A stretch of 64,000 nucleotides of DNA from Stenotrophomonas rhizophila (GCF_000661955.1 NZ_CP007597.1:4425228-4489227); one strand, 5' to 3'; shown: positions 54,757 to 64,000, numbered from the stretch's first letter. Translations and numbers: made by a program. The notes: a model not told the origin generated them from the sequence alone.

Positions 54757-55320
54757 TCAGTCGTCGCGCACGGAGGCCAGCAGGAACATGCGCGCCTTCT
54801 GCCAGTCGCGGCGGATGCTGCGCTCCGAGCGCTGGCACAGATCGGCGATCTCCTGTTCGGACAGCCCGGCGAAATAGCGCAGCTCCACCACCTTGGCCAG
54901 GTGGCCGTCCACGGCCTGCAGCCGGGCCAGGGCCACGTCCAGCGCCAGCAGGTCTTCATCCAGGCGCACGCCGCTGCTGCTGTTCTCGGGCAGGTCCACC
55001 CGTTTGAGGTCGCCCCCGCGCTTGCGCGCCAACCGGTTGCGCGCGTAATCCACGACCACGCTGCGCATGGCCGAGGCGGCATAGGCGAAAAAGTGCGCGC
55101 GGTCTTCGAAGCGGGCCGCACCGCGTGCGCCGAGCAGCTTCAGGTAGGACTCGTGGACCAGCGAGGTGGCATCGAGCGTGCGCCCCTGCTGGCCGGCCAA
55201 CTGGCGCCGGGCCATGCTGTGCAGCTCCTGGTAGAGCAGGGTCAGCACCCGGTCCAGGGCGGCGCGGTCGCCCGCGCGGGCTGAATCCAGCCATACGGTG
55301 ATATCCGGTGCTTCGTCCAT
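54757..55320 (-). CDS. ECF-like sigma factor linked to a Ser/Thr kinase
   Basis: A 187-residue sigma factor with region 2 (ATSLVHESYLKLLG through AYAASAMRSVVVDYARNR) and region 4 (VVELRYFAGLSEQEIADLC followed by SERSIRRDWQKARMFL). It belongs to the group whose genes neighbour Ser/Thr kinases and that lack a classical anti-sigma factor. Activation by the downstream kinase is inferred from that arrangement. Confidence 0.9.
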   Translation of the reverse strand: MDEAPDITVWLDSARAGDRAALDRVLTLLYQELHSMARRQLAGQQGRTLDATSLVHESYLKLLGARGAARFEDRAHFFAYAASAMRSVVVDYARNRLARKRGGDLKRVDLPENSSSGVRLDEDLLALDVALARLQAVDGHLAKVVELRYFAGLSEQEIADLCQRSERSIRRDWQKARMFLLASVRDD

Positions 55321-55385
55321 CGCACACCCCCGCCGGTGACGTTGGGCGGACTATACCGCCGCCAAGGCGACGGGCGTGCGAGGGT

Positions 55386-56198
55386 TCAGCGCTGGCAGTA
55401 GCCGCACCAGACGCTGGCGCGCTGGCCGATGGTGGCGTGCCGCAGCAGCCGGCCGCACTGGCGACAGGGCTCGCCTTCACGGCCGTAGACCAGCAGTTCC
55501 TGCTCGAAATAGCCCGGCGCCCCGTCCGGGTTGATGAAATCGCGCAGGGTGGTGCCGCCGCGGGTGATGGCGTAGGCCAGGATCTGCTTCACGGCATCGG
55601 CCAGGCGCTGGTAGCGCCCGCGCGAGATCTTCCCGGCCTCGCGCAGCGGGTTGATGCCGGCCATGAACAGGCTTTCGGCGGCGTAGATGTTGCCCACCCC
55701 GACCACGATGCCCTGGTCCATCAGGAAGGTCTTCACCGGTGCCTTGCGCCCCCGGCTGCGCTGGAACAGGTAATCGCCATCGAAGGCGTCGTCGAGCGGC
55801 TCCGGACCCAGCCCGGCCAGCAGTGCGTGGGTTTCCCCGGCCGGCTGCCACAGCAGGCTGCCGAACCGGCGCGGGTCGTTGAAGCGCAGCAGGCGCCCGT
55901 TGTCCAGGCTGATGTCGACGTGGTCGTGCGCGCGCACGGGGGTATCGCCGGGCAGCACGCGCAGGCTGCCGGACATGCCCAGGTGCAGCAGGGCGCTGCC
56001 GATGGCGGTATCCAGCAGCAGGTACTTGGCGCGGCGGCGCACGCCCTCGATCGCCTGCCCGGGCAGCAGCGCGCCGATCTCTTCGGGAATGGGCCAGCGC
56101 AGGTCCGGCCGGCGCAGGATCACGCCATGCACGCGGCGGCCTTCCAGGTGCGGGGCCAGGCCGCGGCGGGTGGTTTCTACTTCGGGCAGTTCAGGCAT
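55386..56198 (-). CDS. mutM: formamidopyrimidine-DNA glycosylase
   Basis: A 270-residue repair enzyme that removes 8-oxoguanine. The N-terminus MPELPEVET carries the catalytic Pro2 and Glu3. The helix-two-turn-helix is in [13 protein letters not shown], and the C-terminal zinc finger is CRQCGRLL...CGYCQR. Length is normal. Confidence 0.97.
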   Translation of the reverse strand: MPELPEVETTRRGLAPHLEGRRVHGVILRRPDLRWPIPEEIGALLPGQAIEGVRRRAKYLLLDTAIGSALLHLGMSGSLRVLPGDTPVRAHDHVDISLDNGRLLRFNDPRRFGSLLWQPAGETHALLAGLGPEPLDDAFDGDYLFQRSRGRKAPVKTFLMDQGIVVGVGNIYAAESLFMAGINPLREAGKISRGRYQRLADAVKQILAYAITRGGTTLRDFINPDGAPGYFEQELLVYGREGEPCRQCGRLLRHATIGQRASVWCGYCQR

Positions 56199-56234
56199 GG
56201 GGAAATTCTACTCAACGAGTCGCATGCGCTCCGT

Positions 56235-56882
56235 TCACTTCTGGACCAAGAATGCATCCTCGACCAGCGCGCTACATCCCCCCAAACGCCAGAGCGCCAG
56301 ATAGGGCGCGAAATCGATGGCGTCAGGTGCCAGCGGCTGGGAGATGTACCAGCCCAGATACAGATCCGAAGCGACGTGGTACAGCGCCTCGTCCAGTGCG
56401 GCCACCTGCGCGGTGTCCAGCGTGCGCGCATCCCTCACCACCTCGCAGATCACATCGTGCAGGTAGGCCGACGGTTCGGACGTGGACCGAGCCGCTTCCA
56501 GCCGGTCGGACGATGTGCTGACAACCGGGACGCGGAGCAGCGTTGCCTGCAACGCCGGTTCGCCATTCGCGCCGGCAACGCGCGCCAGTTCGTCCAGCCA
56601 CGCGCGCGCGGCGGCGGCTCGGACCTGTGCATTCCCTTCGTGGGCGGGCTGGAGGTAGAGATGATTACCCCAACGACCGGCCTGGAGCACGTCCAAGGCG
56701 CGCGCCTCCAGGGCATCGGCGTGAGGAAAGGATGCGAACACCTGCGTCAGGACCGCCGCCTCGGTAACGCCCTGCAGCAGGCCCGAGAAGTACCACGTTT
56801 CCTGTTCGCTGCGTCCCGCGCAGAATTCACACCATTCGTCGATCAGATCGTCCATGCCGAGCATGATCGCCCAACGCTTCAC
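56235..56882 (-). CDS. hypothetical protein
   Basis: Up to 215 residues; internal ATGs seven and ten codons in are other possible starts. It is acidic and helical with aromatic-rich parts (SEQETWYFSGLLQGV, LYLGWYISQPL). No signal peptide, membrane helix or known family was recognised. Confidence 0.55.
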   Translation of the reverse strand: MKRWAIMLGMDDLIDEWCEFCAGRSEQETWYFSGLLQGVTEAAVLTQVFASFPHADALEARALDVLQAGRWGNHLYLQPAHEGNAQVRAAAARAWLDELARVAGANGEPALQATLLRVPVVSTSSDRLEAARSTSEPSAYLHDVICEVVRDARTLDTAQVAALDEALYHVASDLYLGWYISQPLAPDAIDFAPYLALWRLGGCSALVEDAFLVQK

Positions 56883-56900
56883 CTGGTGGCCAGACCACGC

Positions 56901-57254
56901 TCACCGCGGCGGCGCGGCCAGTTCCTTCGCACTCAGGTACCCGTCGCCGTTGGCGTCCTGCTTGTGGAAGCGCTGCATCAGGGTCTGCCGCTGTTGTTCC
57001 TTGGTGATCGGGGCGCCCTTGCCGCCGGGCAGTTCATCGGCGCTGAGTACGCCGTCGCCGTTGCGGTCCATGCGCTCGAAGGCGTACATCATCCACTGCA
57101 CGTATTCCTCGACGCTGACCCGGCCATCGCCGTCGGTATCCATGCGCTGCAGGTAGCTGCCGGTGTCGGCCACCTGCGCCTGCGCCATGCCGGCGGCCAT
57201 CAGCACGGCCATGCAGGAAAAACGCCGCACGAGGCGGCGTTTTCCACGGTTCAT
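56901..57254 (-). CDS. exported EF-hand calcium-binding protein
   Basis: A 117-residue protein with a signal peptide (ending MAQAQ) and three EF-hand loops: DTDGDGRVSVEE, DRNGDGVLSADE and DANGDGYLSAKE, each with the acidic residues for calcium. It is probably periplasmic. The ATG at 57254 is preferred over a GTG five codons upstream. It follows the desaturase gene by 18 bp on the same strand. Confidence 0.86.
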   Translation of the reverse strand: MNRGKRRLVRRFSCMAVLMAAGMAQAQVADTGSYLQRMDTDGDGRVSVEEYVQWMMYAFERMDRNGDGVLSADELPGGKGAPITKEQQRQTLMQRFHKQDANGDGYLSAKELAAPPR

Positions 57255-57272
57255 CACGCCAGGGCGCACCGG

Positions 57273-58475
57273 TCAGTGCGCCGTCAGCGCGTAGCCCTTC
57301 AGGCGGGCGGCGTAGGCCTGCAGCGCGGCGATGCCGCTGGCTTCGGCCTCGTGGCACCACGCCTGCAGCAGCTTCAGGCGCTCGGCGGCATCGTTGCCAC
57401 GCGCTTCCAGCAGGGCCGCCAGGCGCGCGCGGTGTTCGACCAGCACGCGGATGCGCGGGCGCTGCTCGACCCAGGTGCTGAGCTGGGCGCGGCAGTCCGG
57501 CTTGAGCCAGCGGCCGTCGTTGACCAGCCCGCGGCGCATGCGGCGCGGCAGCAGCTTGCGCAGCTTGGCGCCGGCCATCGCCGCCTCTTCGCGCAGGGCC
57601 GGCACGAACACATTGCGCTGGTAGTCGGTCATGGCCTGGAAGCGGTGCGACAGCAGCGCCTTCAGGGTTTCGGCATCCGGCACGGCGATGTTCGGGCGTA
57701 CGTCCATGGACGGAGCCACGCGCAGCACCTTGGCCAGGCGCAGTGCCTGCAGGCCGCGGATGGCGGCCCAGCCGATGTCGAACTCCCAGCGGCGCATCGA
57801 GAAGCGGGCCGAGCTGGGGAAGGCGTGGTGGTTGTTGTGCAGCTCTTCACCGCCGATCCAGAACGCCCAGGGGGTCAGGTTGGTGGAGGTGTCGGCCGAT
57901 TCAAAGTTGCGGTAGCCCCACCAGTGGCCCAGGCCATTGACCACGCCGGCGGCCCAGAACGGGATCCACGCCATCTGGATCGCCCACAGGGCAACGCCCG
58001 GCAGGCCGAACAGCAGGCTGTTGATGGCCAGCAGCGCGACCGGGCCGAGGTTGGCATGCGGGGTGTAGAGCTTGCGTTCGATCCAGTCGTCCGGTGCGCC
58101 GCGACCGTACTGTTCGATGTCCGCACGCATCGCGCGGGCCTCGCGGTACAGCTCCACGCCACGCCAGAACACCATGCCGATGCCCTTGGTGACCGGGCTG
58201 TGCGGGTCTTCGTCGGTTTCCACCTTGGCGTGGTGCTTGCGGTGGATGGCCACCCACTCCTTGGTGATCATGGAGGTGGTGAGCCAGGTCCAGAAGCGGA
58301 AGAAATGCGCGATGACCGGGTGGAAATCCACGCCACGGTGCGCCTGGCTGCGATGCAGGTACAGGGTGACGGCGAAGATGGTGAGCTGGGTGAACACCAG
58401 CAGCACCAGTGCCATGCCCCACCAGCCGAGGCCGACGACACCGCCGGTCAGGAAGTTGAGGAGCGTATCGAGCAT
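57273..58475 (-). CDS. acyl-CoA/fatty-acid desaturase (delta-9 type)
   Basis: A 400-residue integral membrane desaturase that adds a double bond to acyl chains. The histidine boxes are HRSQAH, HRKHH and HNNHH. Helices flank them (LVLLVFTQLTIFAVTLYL, LLAINSLLFGLPGVALW). The ATG at 58475 is used because the upstream extension is not conserved in character. It is divergent from the ABC ATPase gene. Confidence 0.9.
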   Translation of the reverse strand: MLDTLLNFLTGGVVGLGWWGMALVLLVFTQLTIFAVTLYLHRSQAHRGVDFHPVIAHFFRFWTWLTTSMITKEWVAIHRKHHAKVETDEDPHSPVTKGIGMVFWRGVELYREARAMRADIEQYGRGAPDDWIERKLYTPHANLGPVALLAINSLLFGLPGVALWAIQMAWIPFWAAGVVNGLGHWWGYRNFESADTSTNLTPWAFWIGGEELHNNHHAFPSSARFSMRRWEFDIGWAAIRGLQALRLAKVLRVAPSMDVRPNIAVPDAETLKALLSHRFQAMTDYQRNVFVPALREEAAMAGAKLRKLLPRRMRRGLVNDGRWLKPDCRAQLSTWVEQRPRIRVLVEHRARLAALLEARGNDAAERLKLLQAWCHEAEASGIAALQAYAARLKGYALTAH

Positions 58476-58624
58476 CGCAGGACTCCGGGCCGCGGACGGC
58501 CAGCAAGGGAACAGGTACACCTTCGGACATGATGGGGCCTGCAGTTGCAAACTTCATCCGTCTGGTGCGATTTTTGCGCAGTCATTCAGTTGTTTTCCTC
58601 CTTCGTGAGCATGCCCCCGCATTC

Positions 58625-59455
58625 ATGACAGTCGCAGCCTCTTCGGCGCCCCAGGCCGCCAACGTCCCCCTGATCGAGCTGGACCGTGCCTGCGTGATCC
58701 GCGGCCAGGTCCGGGTTCTGCACGACCTCAGCCTGCGCATCGCCCAGGGCCAGCACACCGCGCTGCTGGGCCCCAACGGCTGCGGCAAGTCGTCCTTCAT
58801 CAAGCTGATCACCCGCGAGCTGTACCCGCTGGCGCATGCCGACGGCAGCGTGGCGGTGCGGGTGCTGGGCCAGAACCGCTGGCAGGTGGACCGGCTGCGC
58901 TCGCAGCTGGGCATCGTCACCGGCGATCTGAGCAGCAACCTGGCCGACATGCCCGGGCTGACCGTGGAGGAAGCGGTGCTGTCGGGCTTCTTCGCCAGCT
59001 TCGTGGTGCCGGCCTTCCGCGAGGTCACCGAGGACATGCGCCAGCGCGTGCGTGAAACCCTGGCTCTGACCGGTGCGCTGGCGCTGCTGGCGCGGGGCTA
59101 TGCCGAGCTGTCGGCCGGTGAAACCCGGCGCGTGCTGATCGCCCGGGCGCTGGTCAACCGGCCGCAGGCGCTGCTGCTGGACGAGCCGTCCACCGGGCTG
59201 GACCTGATCGCCCGCCAGCACCTGATCGCCACCATGCGCCGGCTGGCCGCCGAAGGCATCACCCTGGTGCTGGTGACCCACCACATCGAGGAGGTCATTC
59301 CGGAGATCGCGCGGGTGGTGCTGCTGCGCGGTGGCCGGATCATCGCCGATGGGCCGCGCGACGACCTGCTGCGCGACGCGCCGCTGTCGGAAGTGTTCGG
59401 CGGCCCGATCCAGGTGGTGGAGCACGAGGGCCGGCTGAGCGCGTTCGCCGGATAG
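58625..59455 (+). CDS. ABC transporter ATP-binding protein
   Basis: A 276-residue ABC ATPase. Walker A is GPNGCGKSS, the signature is LSAGETRRV, Walker B is ALLLDEPS and the H-loop is in LVTHHIEE. No permease gene adjoins it, so either it acts with components elsewhere or it is a stand-alone regulator such as those of the molybdate-type ModF group. The ATG at 58625 is chosen over a longer form. Confidence 0.87.
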   Translation: MTVAASSAPQAANVPLIELDRACVIRGQVRVLHDLSLRIAQGQHTALLGPNGCGKSSFIKLITRELYPLAHADGSVAVRVLGQNRWQVDRLRSQLGIVTGDLSSNLADMPGLTVEEAVLSGFFASFVVPAFREVTEDMRQRVRETLALTGALALLARGYAELSAGETRRVLIARALVNRPQALLLDEPSTGLDLIARQHLIATMRRLAAEGITLVLVTHHIEEVIPEIARVVLLRGGRIIADGPRDDLLRDAPLSEVFGGPIQVVEHEGRLSAFAG

Positions 59456-59460
59456 GTCGC

Positions 59461-59597
59461 GCAGCCACCCATGGGGTGGCGCTACCTTGGCGCGTGACGG
59501 GTACCGTGTCCGCGCCCCCAATGGTAGAGCCACGCCATGCGTGGCTGGCGGTGCACGGGTGCCCGATGAAAGGCAGCCACCCATGGGGTGGCTCTAC
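59461..59597. repeat. three SMAG-type palindromes
   Basis: Copies at 59461-59485 (minus), 59524-59548 (plus) and 59573-59597 (minus), with AGCCACCCCATGGGTGGC-type or AGCCACGCCATGCGTGGC cores. They fill the gap between the convergent ABC ATPase and DUF4785 genes. Confidence 0.88.
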
Positions 59598-59638
59598 CGC
59601 CGGGCGACGGAGGGTGTCGCCTCCGTCGCCCGCGGTGC

Positions 59639-60844
59639 CTAGAACTTCAACGCCACCGCGCGTGACTCGATCGGTGCCATCCGTCCCTGGTCCTGCAGCT
59701 GCAGGTCGCGCAACTCGAACGGGGCTGTATACCCGCGCGGCAAGGCCACGCTGGCGAAGGGCAGCGCGATGGCGCCCGGGCCGGCGCGGTCGAACCACGC
59801 TGCGCTGTGCGCCTGCGCCACCGGCCGCAGCTGGCCGTCCGGGCCGGTGGCGTACAGCGTGCCGCGCGCCTCGTAGCGACCGGGCGCACCAATCTGCAGC
59901 GGCAACGTCACCGTGCGCCGGGCGAGGTCCACGTCAGCTTGGCCGGTGAAGCGCGCGGTGGGCTGGGCCACCGCGAAGGCCACCTTGCCATCACGCTGTA
60001 CCCCGTTGGCGCTGACGAAGGCCTGCAGTTCCCACAGCCCCTGCACCGGGCCGATGTCCTGCGGGATCGTCACGCGTGCGCGCAGGCCGTCCTTGCCGGC
60101 CACCAGCGGCACCGGCCAGCTGCGGCCATCCGGGGCCACCAGCAACGCCTCGCCGCCGGCCGGCAGGGTGCGCGCGGCCGCCGTGGCGCCGGCCAGCGTG
60201 GCCGTGCCGCGGTCATCCAGCAACCGCGCGCTCAGTTCCACGCTGCCACCGGCCAGCACCTGCTGGCGGCTGGCCTGCAGCTGCAGCGACACCGTGCTGT
60301 TGGGCTCCAGCACCTGCACCACGTAGCGGCCCTGCGCCTGGGCGCTCTGCAGGCGATAGGTACCCACCGCGGCACTGCGCCCGGTTCGCACCATGGTGCT
60401 GCCCTGCCCCGCCGCCATGCCGGCCGCACGCAGCTGCTGGTCATCCACGACCTTGTCCACCGCCAGCGTGCCGGCCGGGTCGCGCACCTGCCACTGCTGC
60501 GGTGCCAGCGCGCGGGCACCCGGCGCCGGGCTGACCTGGATCACCGCATCCGGTGCGGTCAGCGGCAGGTCCAGGCCGCGTTGCAGGGTGGCCGCGTCCA
60601 CCATTTCCCAGTAGCTGCGGCTGGTGGCCACGAAGGGCGCAGGCGCAGTCAACGTATCGGCGGGGTCCAATGCCCAGGCAAAACTCACCGGGGCCCGCTC
60701 GATGCCGTCGGCCTGCAGGGGCGCGCTTTCCACGCGCGGCGCCAGCTGGTCGCTGCTGCGGGCCAGCAGCGGCTGCGCGGCGTGCAGCGGGAGGGCCACC
60801 AGCGCCGCGGCAACAGCGGCGGCAATCGTCAGTCTTGAAGTCAT
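59639..60844 (-). CDS. exported DUF4785-like protein
   Basis: A 401-residue protein with a signal peptide (ALVALPLHAAQP). The body is beta-rich, with two immunoglobulin-like parts after residue 190, in line with the DUF4785 group; the assignment is tentative. It starts 10 bp after the lipase stop, so the two probably form an operon. Confidence 0.7.
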   Translation of the reverse strand: MTSRLTIAAAVAAALVALPLHAAQPLLARSSDQLAPRVESAPLQADGIERAPVSFAWALDPADTLTAPAPFVATSRSYWEMVDAATLQRGLDLPLTAPDAVIQVSPAPGARALAPQQWQVRDPAGTLAVDKVVDDQQLRAAGMAAGQGSTMVRTGRSAAVGTYRLQSAQAQGRYVVQVLEPNSTVSLQLQASRQQVLAGGSVELSARLLDDRGTATLAGATAAARTLPAGGEALLVAPDGRSWPVPLVAGKDGLRARVTIPQDIGPVQGLWELQAFVSANGVQRDGKVAFAVAQPTARFTGQADVDLARRTVTLPLQIGAPGRYEARGTLYATGPDGQLRPVAQAHSAAWFDRAGPGAIALPFASVALPRGYTAPFELRDLQLQDQGRMAPIESRAVALKF

Positions 60845-60854
60845 GGCGTGCTCC

Positions 60855-61736
60855 TCACAGGGTCAGGTCGTTGCGCAGGATCGTGCCCAGGCCGAAGCAC
60901 TCGCGGCGGCTCTGGTTGTGGCTCAGCGGCTCGGCGCCCTGGGTGCGCGCCTTGTCGGTGAACCACAGCGTGCCGGCAGCCTTCTGGCTGCTGCACTCCA
61001 GGAACCCGTCCGAACAGCTGTTCAACCAGTTCTGGGTGAACTCCAGCCCCACGTTCTGCGCATACCCGCCGCAGTAGCTGTTGCTGTCCCACACCGCCGA
61101 CTCCACATCCGAGCCGACCACCGCGCGGAACGGCTTCGGCAGCGCCGGGCGTCCGGCGGTGCCATACAGGTTCTGCGCGTTGTAGGTGGCCATGTGGCCC
61201 ACCTGCTGCTGGCGCACGGCGTCGCTCTTGTAGCCCAGCAGCCAGCCCACCGAGGTTTCAAACGTGTTGCCGTTGAGCGCGGCATCTGCCAGTGGCGTAC
61301 CGGCCGAGGACGGTGCCAGCGCGGTGACCTTGCCGATGGTCTGGATGATCTTCGGGTAGCGGCTGTCGTAGGTGGGGTTGGACAGCATCCAGCGCACCAC
61401 GTTGCCGCCGTTGGAGTGGGTGATCACCACCAGCTTGGTGATGCCCTTGGTGTTGATGAAGGTGGTCAGCTGCCCAGCGAGGCAGCCAGCCGCCTCGGGC
61501 TTCCACATGTACTGTTCGAAATCGCAGTTGATGACCGTGTAGTTGCTGCTGTTGGGCAGCCCCTGGCGCACGGTGTCGATGATGCCCGGCTGCCAGTAGT
61601 CCGTACGTGCGTCGGTCTGCTTGCCGGTGCCGTGCACGAACGCCACGCCCACCACATCGGCCGCGTGCGTGGTGCCGCACGCCAGCATCAAGCCCAGGGC
61701 GAGTCCACCGCCCGTCCATCCCGCGTTGCTTCGCAT
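60855..61736 (-). CDS. secreted alpha/beta-hydrolase (lipase-like)
   Basis: A 293-residue exported protein (signal ending TTHAADVV; ATG at 61736). The nucleophile elbow is ITHSNGGN and a VAFVHGTGKQ segment precedes it, as in lipases. The cysteines suggest disulfides. It is probably co-transcribed with the DUF4785-like gene. Confidence 0.83.
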   Translation of the reverse strand: MRSNAGWTGGGLALGLMLACGTTHAADVVGVAFVHGTGKQTDARTDYWQPGIIDTVRQGLPNSSNYTVINCDFEQYMWKPEAAGCLAGQLTTFINTKGITKLVVITHSNGGNVVRWMLSNPTYDSRYPKIIQTIGKVTALAPSSAGTPLADAALNGNTFETSVGWLLGYKSDAVRQQQVGHMATYNAQNLYGTAGRPALPKPFRAVVGSDVESAVWDSNSYCGGYAQNVGLEFTQNWLNSCSDGFLECSSQKAAGTLWFTDKARTQGAEPLSHNQSRRECFGLGTILRNDLTL

Positions 61737-61994
61737 CCGTTTGCTCCCTTGCAGGTGATCCCCCTGATGACCGGCGCTACCGCGTTGCCATGCAGTGCAT
61801 CTATCCATAGAGATATGACGAGTGATGGCGCCTGCGCCGAAGCTATGTCGCGCGGCGGCCCAATTCCGTGAACCAGTCGCGGGTTTCCGTCATCCGACTG
61901 CCGGGCGTGCCGGATCTGGCCGCATGACCAACGGCCACTGTCGCGGCCGGGTGAAGCTGCGATCATGCCGGCTCCCCCTCTGCGAGTCCTGCCG

Positions 61995-62840
61995 ATGTCG
62001 TCGTCTGCCGCCCCCGTCCTGCGCCCCCTGCTGACCGTTGCCGTGCTGGTGGCCCTGGCCGGCTGTACGACCACCGGCGCACCGCGCACCACGGCCGTGG
62101 AGGCATCGGTCACGACCAAGGCGGTGGGTTACCTGCAGGCCGACGCGGTGCCAGCCAGCCTGGCGCTGGTGCCGGCGCCGCCGGCAGCCGGCTCGGCCGG
62201 CTTCGCGCTGGACGAACAGGTCAGCCGTGAAGCCCGCGCGCTACGTGGCAGCCCCCGCTTCGCGCAGGCCCATATCGATGCCGAACTCGGCTTCCCGGCC
62301 GGTGCCAACCAGTTCTCCTGCGCCATCGACATCGACGTGGACGCGGTAAAGACGCCCGCGCTGTACCGCCTGCTGGAACGCAGCCGGATCGATGCCAGCT
62401 CGGCCACGCGCACCGCCAAGAAGCACTACCAGCGCGCGCGCCCGTTCATGGTCAACGGCGAACCCACCTGCACGCCCGACGATGAAGAAGGGCTGCGCGG
62501 CAATGGCTCGTACCCGTCCGGCCATACGTCCATCGGCTGGGCGTGGGCCTTGATCCTGTCCGAGATCGCCCCCGAGCGCGCCGATGCAATCCAGCTGCGT
62601 GGCCGCAACTACGGCGAGAGCCGCCTGGTGTGCAACGTGCACTGGCAGAGCGACATCCTGGAAGGGCGGTTCATGGGCGCGGCCGCCGTGGCACGCCTGC
62701 ACGACAACGCCGCGTTCAACAAGGATCTGCTGGCTGCGCGCAAGGAGATCGCCGCGGCACGCAAGGCCGGGCTGCATTCCAGCCGCGATTGCGCCGCCGA
62801 GGAAGCGGTGTTGAAGGTGCGGCCTGAGAGCGCGTTGTAG
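61995..62840 (+). CDS. PAP2-type (class A) acid phosphatase lipoprotein
   Basis: A 281-residue lipoprotein (lipobox VALAGCTT). The three phosphatase motifs are KKHYQRARP (Lys and Arg-Pro), GSYPSGHT (PSGH) and SRLVCNVHWQSD. This matches non-specific class A acid phosphatases. The ATG at 61995 is preferred over an earlier one at 61965. Confidence 0.91.
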   Translation: MSSSAAPVLRPLLTVAVLVALAGCTTTGAPRTTAVEASVTTKAVGYLQADAVPASLALVPAPPAAGSAGFALDEQVSREARALRGSPRFAQAHIDAELGFPAGANQFSCAIDIDVDAVKTPALYRLLERSRIDASSATRTAKKHYQRARPFMVNGEPTCTPDDEEGLRGNGSYPSGHTSIGWAWALILSEIAPERADAIQLRGRNYGESRLVCNVHWQSDILEGRFMGAAAVARLHDNAAFNKDLLAARKEIAAARKAGLHSSRDCAAEEAVLKVRPESAL

Positions 62841-62849
62841 GCGCGTTGG

Positions 62850-62953
62850 GCAGCCGACCAACGGTCGGCTCTACCGGTATGACGGAAAACGGCGCGGATT
62901 TCTCCGCGCCGTTTTCGTTTTCAGGGGCGTGCCCACCATCGGTGGGCACCTAC
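62850..62953 (-). repeat. two SMAG-type palindromes flanking a terminator
   Basis: Minus copies at 62850-62874 and 62929-62953; the second has a GTGCCCACCATCGGTGGGCAC-type core slightly unlike the others. The hairpin terminator sits between them. Confidence 0.8.
62885..62916. terminator. bidirectional terminator
   Basis: An A-rich then GC-rich stem (AAAACGGCGCGGA paired with TCCGCGCCGTTTT) around TTTC. The outer A/T arms give T-runs on both strands, suiting the convergent phosphatase and TonB-receptor genes. Confidence 0.88.
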
Positions 62954-62966
62954 CGCATGACGTGCA

Positions 62967-64000
62967 TCAGAACTTCGCGGTGAACTCCACGCCGAACGTG
63001 CGCGGTTCGTTGAGGAAGCCGGTGAGGTTGTTGAAGTCGATCGCGCCCACCACGCGCACCTGGTCGGTCAGGTTGCGGCCGTACACGGCCACGTCGTACT
63101 GGCCGTAATCCCAGTTGTAGCCCAGGCGCAGGCCACCTTCCAGCGACGAGCGGCTGCGGAACTCCGGCGACTCGTACAGGAAGAAGTTCACTTCACTGCG
63201 GTAAGCCCAGTCGGTGTACACGTACAGCTCGCTGGCGTCGTTGATCGGGAAACCGGCGCGCAGGGTCAGGTTGTGGATCCACTTCGGCGCCTGCGGCAGC
63301 GAATTGCCGTTGACCAGTGCGTAGGTGGAACCGTCGATGACCGTGGTCGGGTCGGTGATGGTGCAGCCGCCACCGCAGATCGCCACCGCCAGGTCGCGGT
63401 CCTTGATCTCGGTGTCGTTGTAGCTGCTGCCCAGGGTGAGCAGCACGTGGTCGGTGAGGTAGGCCTCGAAGTCCAGTTCCACGCCCTGGCCCAGGGTCTT
63501 GTCGGCGTTGAGCAGGGTGGCGGTGTTGTTGCTGCCGCCCACCGCGATCAGCTGCTGGCCATCGACGTTGTAGCGGAACACGTTGAAGCCCAAGCGCGCA
63601 CGACGGTCGAACAGGTCGGCCTTGATGCCGGCTTCATAGGAAATCACCTTCTCCGAGTCGGCCTGGGAGACGCCACCGAAGGCCAGACGGCCCTGGATCG
63701 ACGGCGCACGGAAGCCCTTGGCCACGCGTGCATAGGCGTTGAGGTTGTCGGTGATCTGGTAGACGCCGCTCAGGTCCCAGCTGACGTCGTTGACGTCGGT
63801 GTTGGCCAGGTACGGGCCGCTGACCGGCGTACCGAACGGCACGGCCTGCAGCACGCTGGCGCTGAAGTCCTTCTTGTCCTGCGTGTAACGCACGCCACCG
63901 CGCAGCTTGAAGCGCTCGGTCACGTCGAAATCGCCGGACACGAACGCCGCCCAGGCCTTGTTACGCTGGCTCTGCACGGCATGGCCGTTCTGCGGGTTGC
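62967..64000 (-). CDS. TonB-dependent receptor, C-terminal part
   Basis: The last 340 or so residues of an outer-membrane beta-barrel; the N-terminus lies beyond the window. Alternating strands (LRGGVRYTQDKKDF, LNAYARVAKGFRAPS, VISYEAGIKADLFD) and the closing FGVEFTAKF with a terminal Phe are typical. The substrate cannot be told from this part. Confidence 0.93.
   Translation of the reverse strand, partial: NPQNGHAVQSQRNKAWAAFVSGDFDVTERFKLRGGVRYTQDKKDFSASVLQAVPFGTPVSGPYLANTDVNDVSWDLSGVYQITDNLNAYARVAKGFRAPSIQGRLAFGGVSQADSEKVISYEAGIKADLFDRRARLGFNVFRYNVDGQQLIAVGGSNNTATLLNADKTLGQGVELDFEAYLTDHVLLTLGSSYNDTEIKDRDLAVAICGGGCTITDPTTVIDGSTYALVNGNSLPQAPKWIHNLTLRAGFPINDASELYVYTDWAYRSEVNFFLYESPEFRSRSSLEGGLRLGYNWDYGQYDVAVYGRNLTDQVRVVGAIDFNNLTGFLNEPRTFGVEFTAKF

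Noticed and set aside
55308..58532. Plus-strand open frame of about 1070 codons
   Set aside because: It covers mutM, the EF-hand and desaturase genes on the other strand and shows shadow-frame composition only.

Overview
The window looks like chromosomal DNA of a Stenotrophomonas-like member of the Xanthomonadaceae. It is GC-rich and densely coding. It carries at least 28 copies of a 25-bp palindrome that begins GTAG and fits the SMAG repeats known from Stenotrophomonas. The gene families (IgaA-like protein, I78 inhibitors, OpgD, DUF4785, an ECF sigma factor paired with a Ser/Thr kinase) suit the same group. No rRNA, tRNA, CRISPR array, insertion sequence or prophage was seen. No gene-free stretch exceeds about 270 bp. 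The first and last genes run off the window.

Layout. (1) 1-12423: a nine-gene, same-strand cluster joins two TldD-type metalloproteases, a TldE partner and a DUF4159 protein to a MoxR ATPase, a DUF58 protein and three membrane proteins (BatA-like, DUF4175-like and one unnamed). (2) 12541-16565: a small membrane protein, an IgaA-family protein preceded by a 29-codon coupled leader ORF, and two secreted proteins. (3) 16731-20323: an MrfA-like helicase and an MrfB-like exonuclease, a likely DNA-repair pair. (4) 20403-27970: three I78-type lipoproteins, a BlaI/M56 sensor pair divergent from a beta-lactamase-fold hydrolase with two operator palindromes between them, an SDR enzyme with a histone-like tail, and topoisomerase IB. 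(5) 28148-34207: gltBD (glutamate synthase), with four repeats between the two genes. (6) 34273-39054: a two-domain methylglyoxal synthase, a YgjP-like metallopeptidase, rdgC, ttcA and a YdcH-like protein, with several repeat arrays. (7) 39196-47230: plsB, a lipoprotein, a trypsin-like protease, pyrF, a lipoprotein acid phosphatase, a YceH protein and a GNAT acetyltransferase. (8) 47383-56198: rep, tdk, opgD, a kinase/ECF pair and mutM. (9) 56235-64000: a hypothetical, an EF-hand protein, a fatty-acid desaturase, an ABC ATPase, a lipase with a DUF4785 partner, a PAP2 acid phosphatase, and the C-terminal part of a TonB-dependent receptor.

Most of the window is housekeeping metabolism and repair. 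The less ordinary parts are the TldD/TldE-MoxR cluster (envelope proteolysis or maturation is likely, substrate unknown), the duplicated-domain methylglyoxal synthase, the igaA leader, the BlaI circuit, and repeats whose GTAG end supplies the stop codon of three genes.
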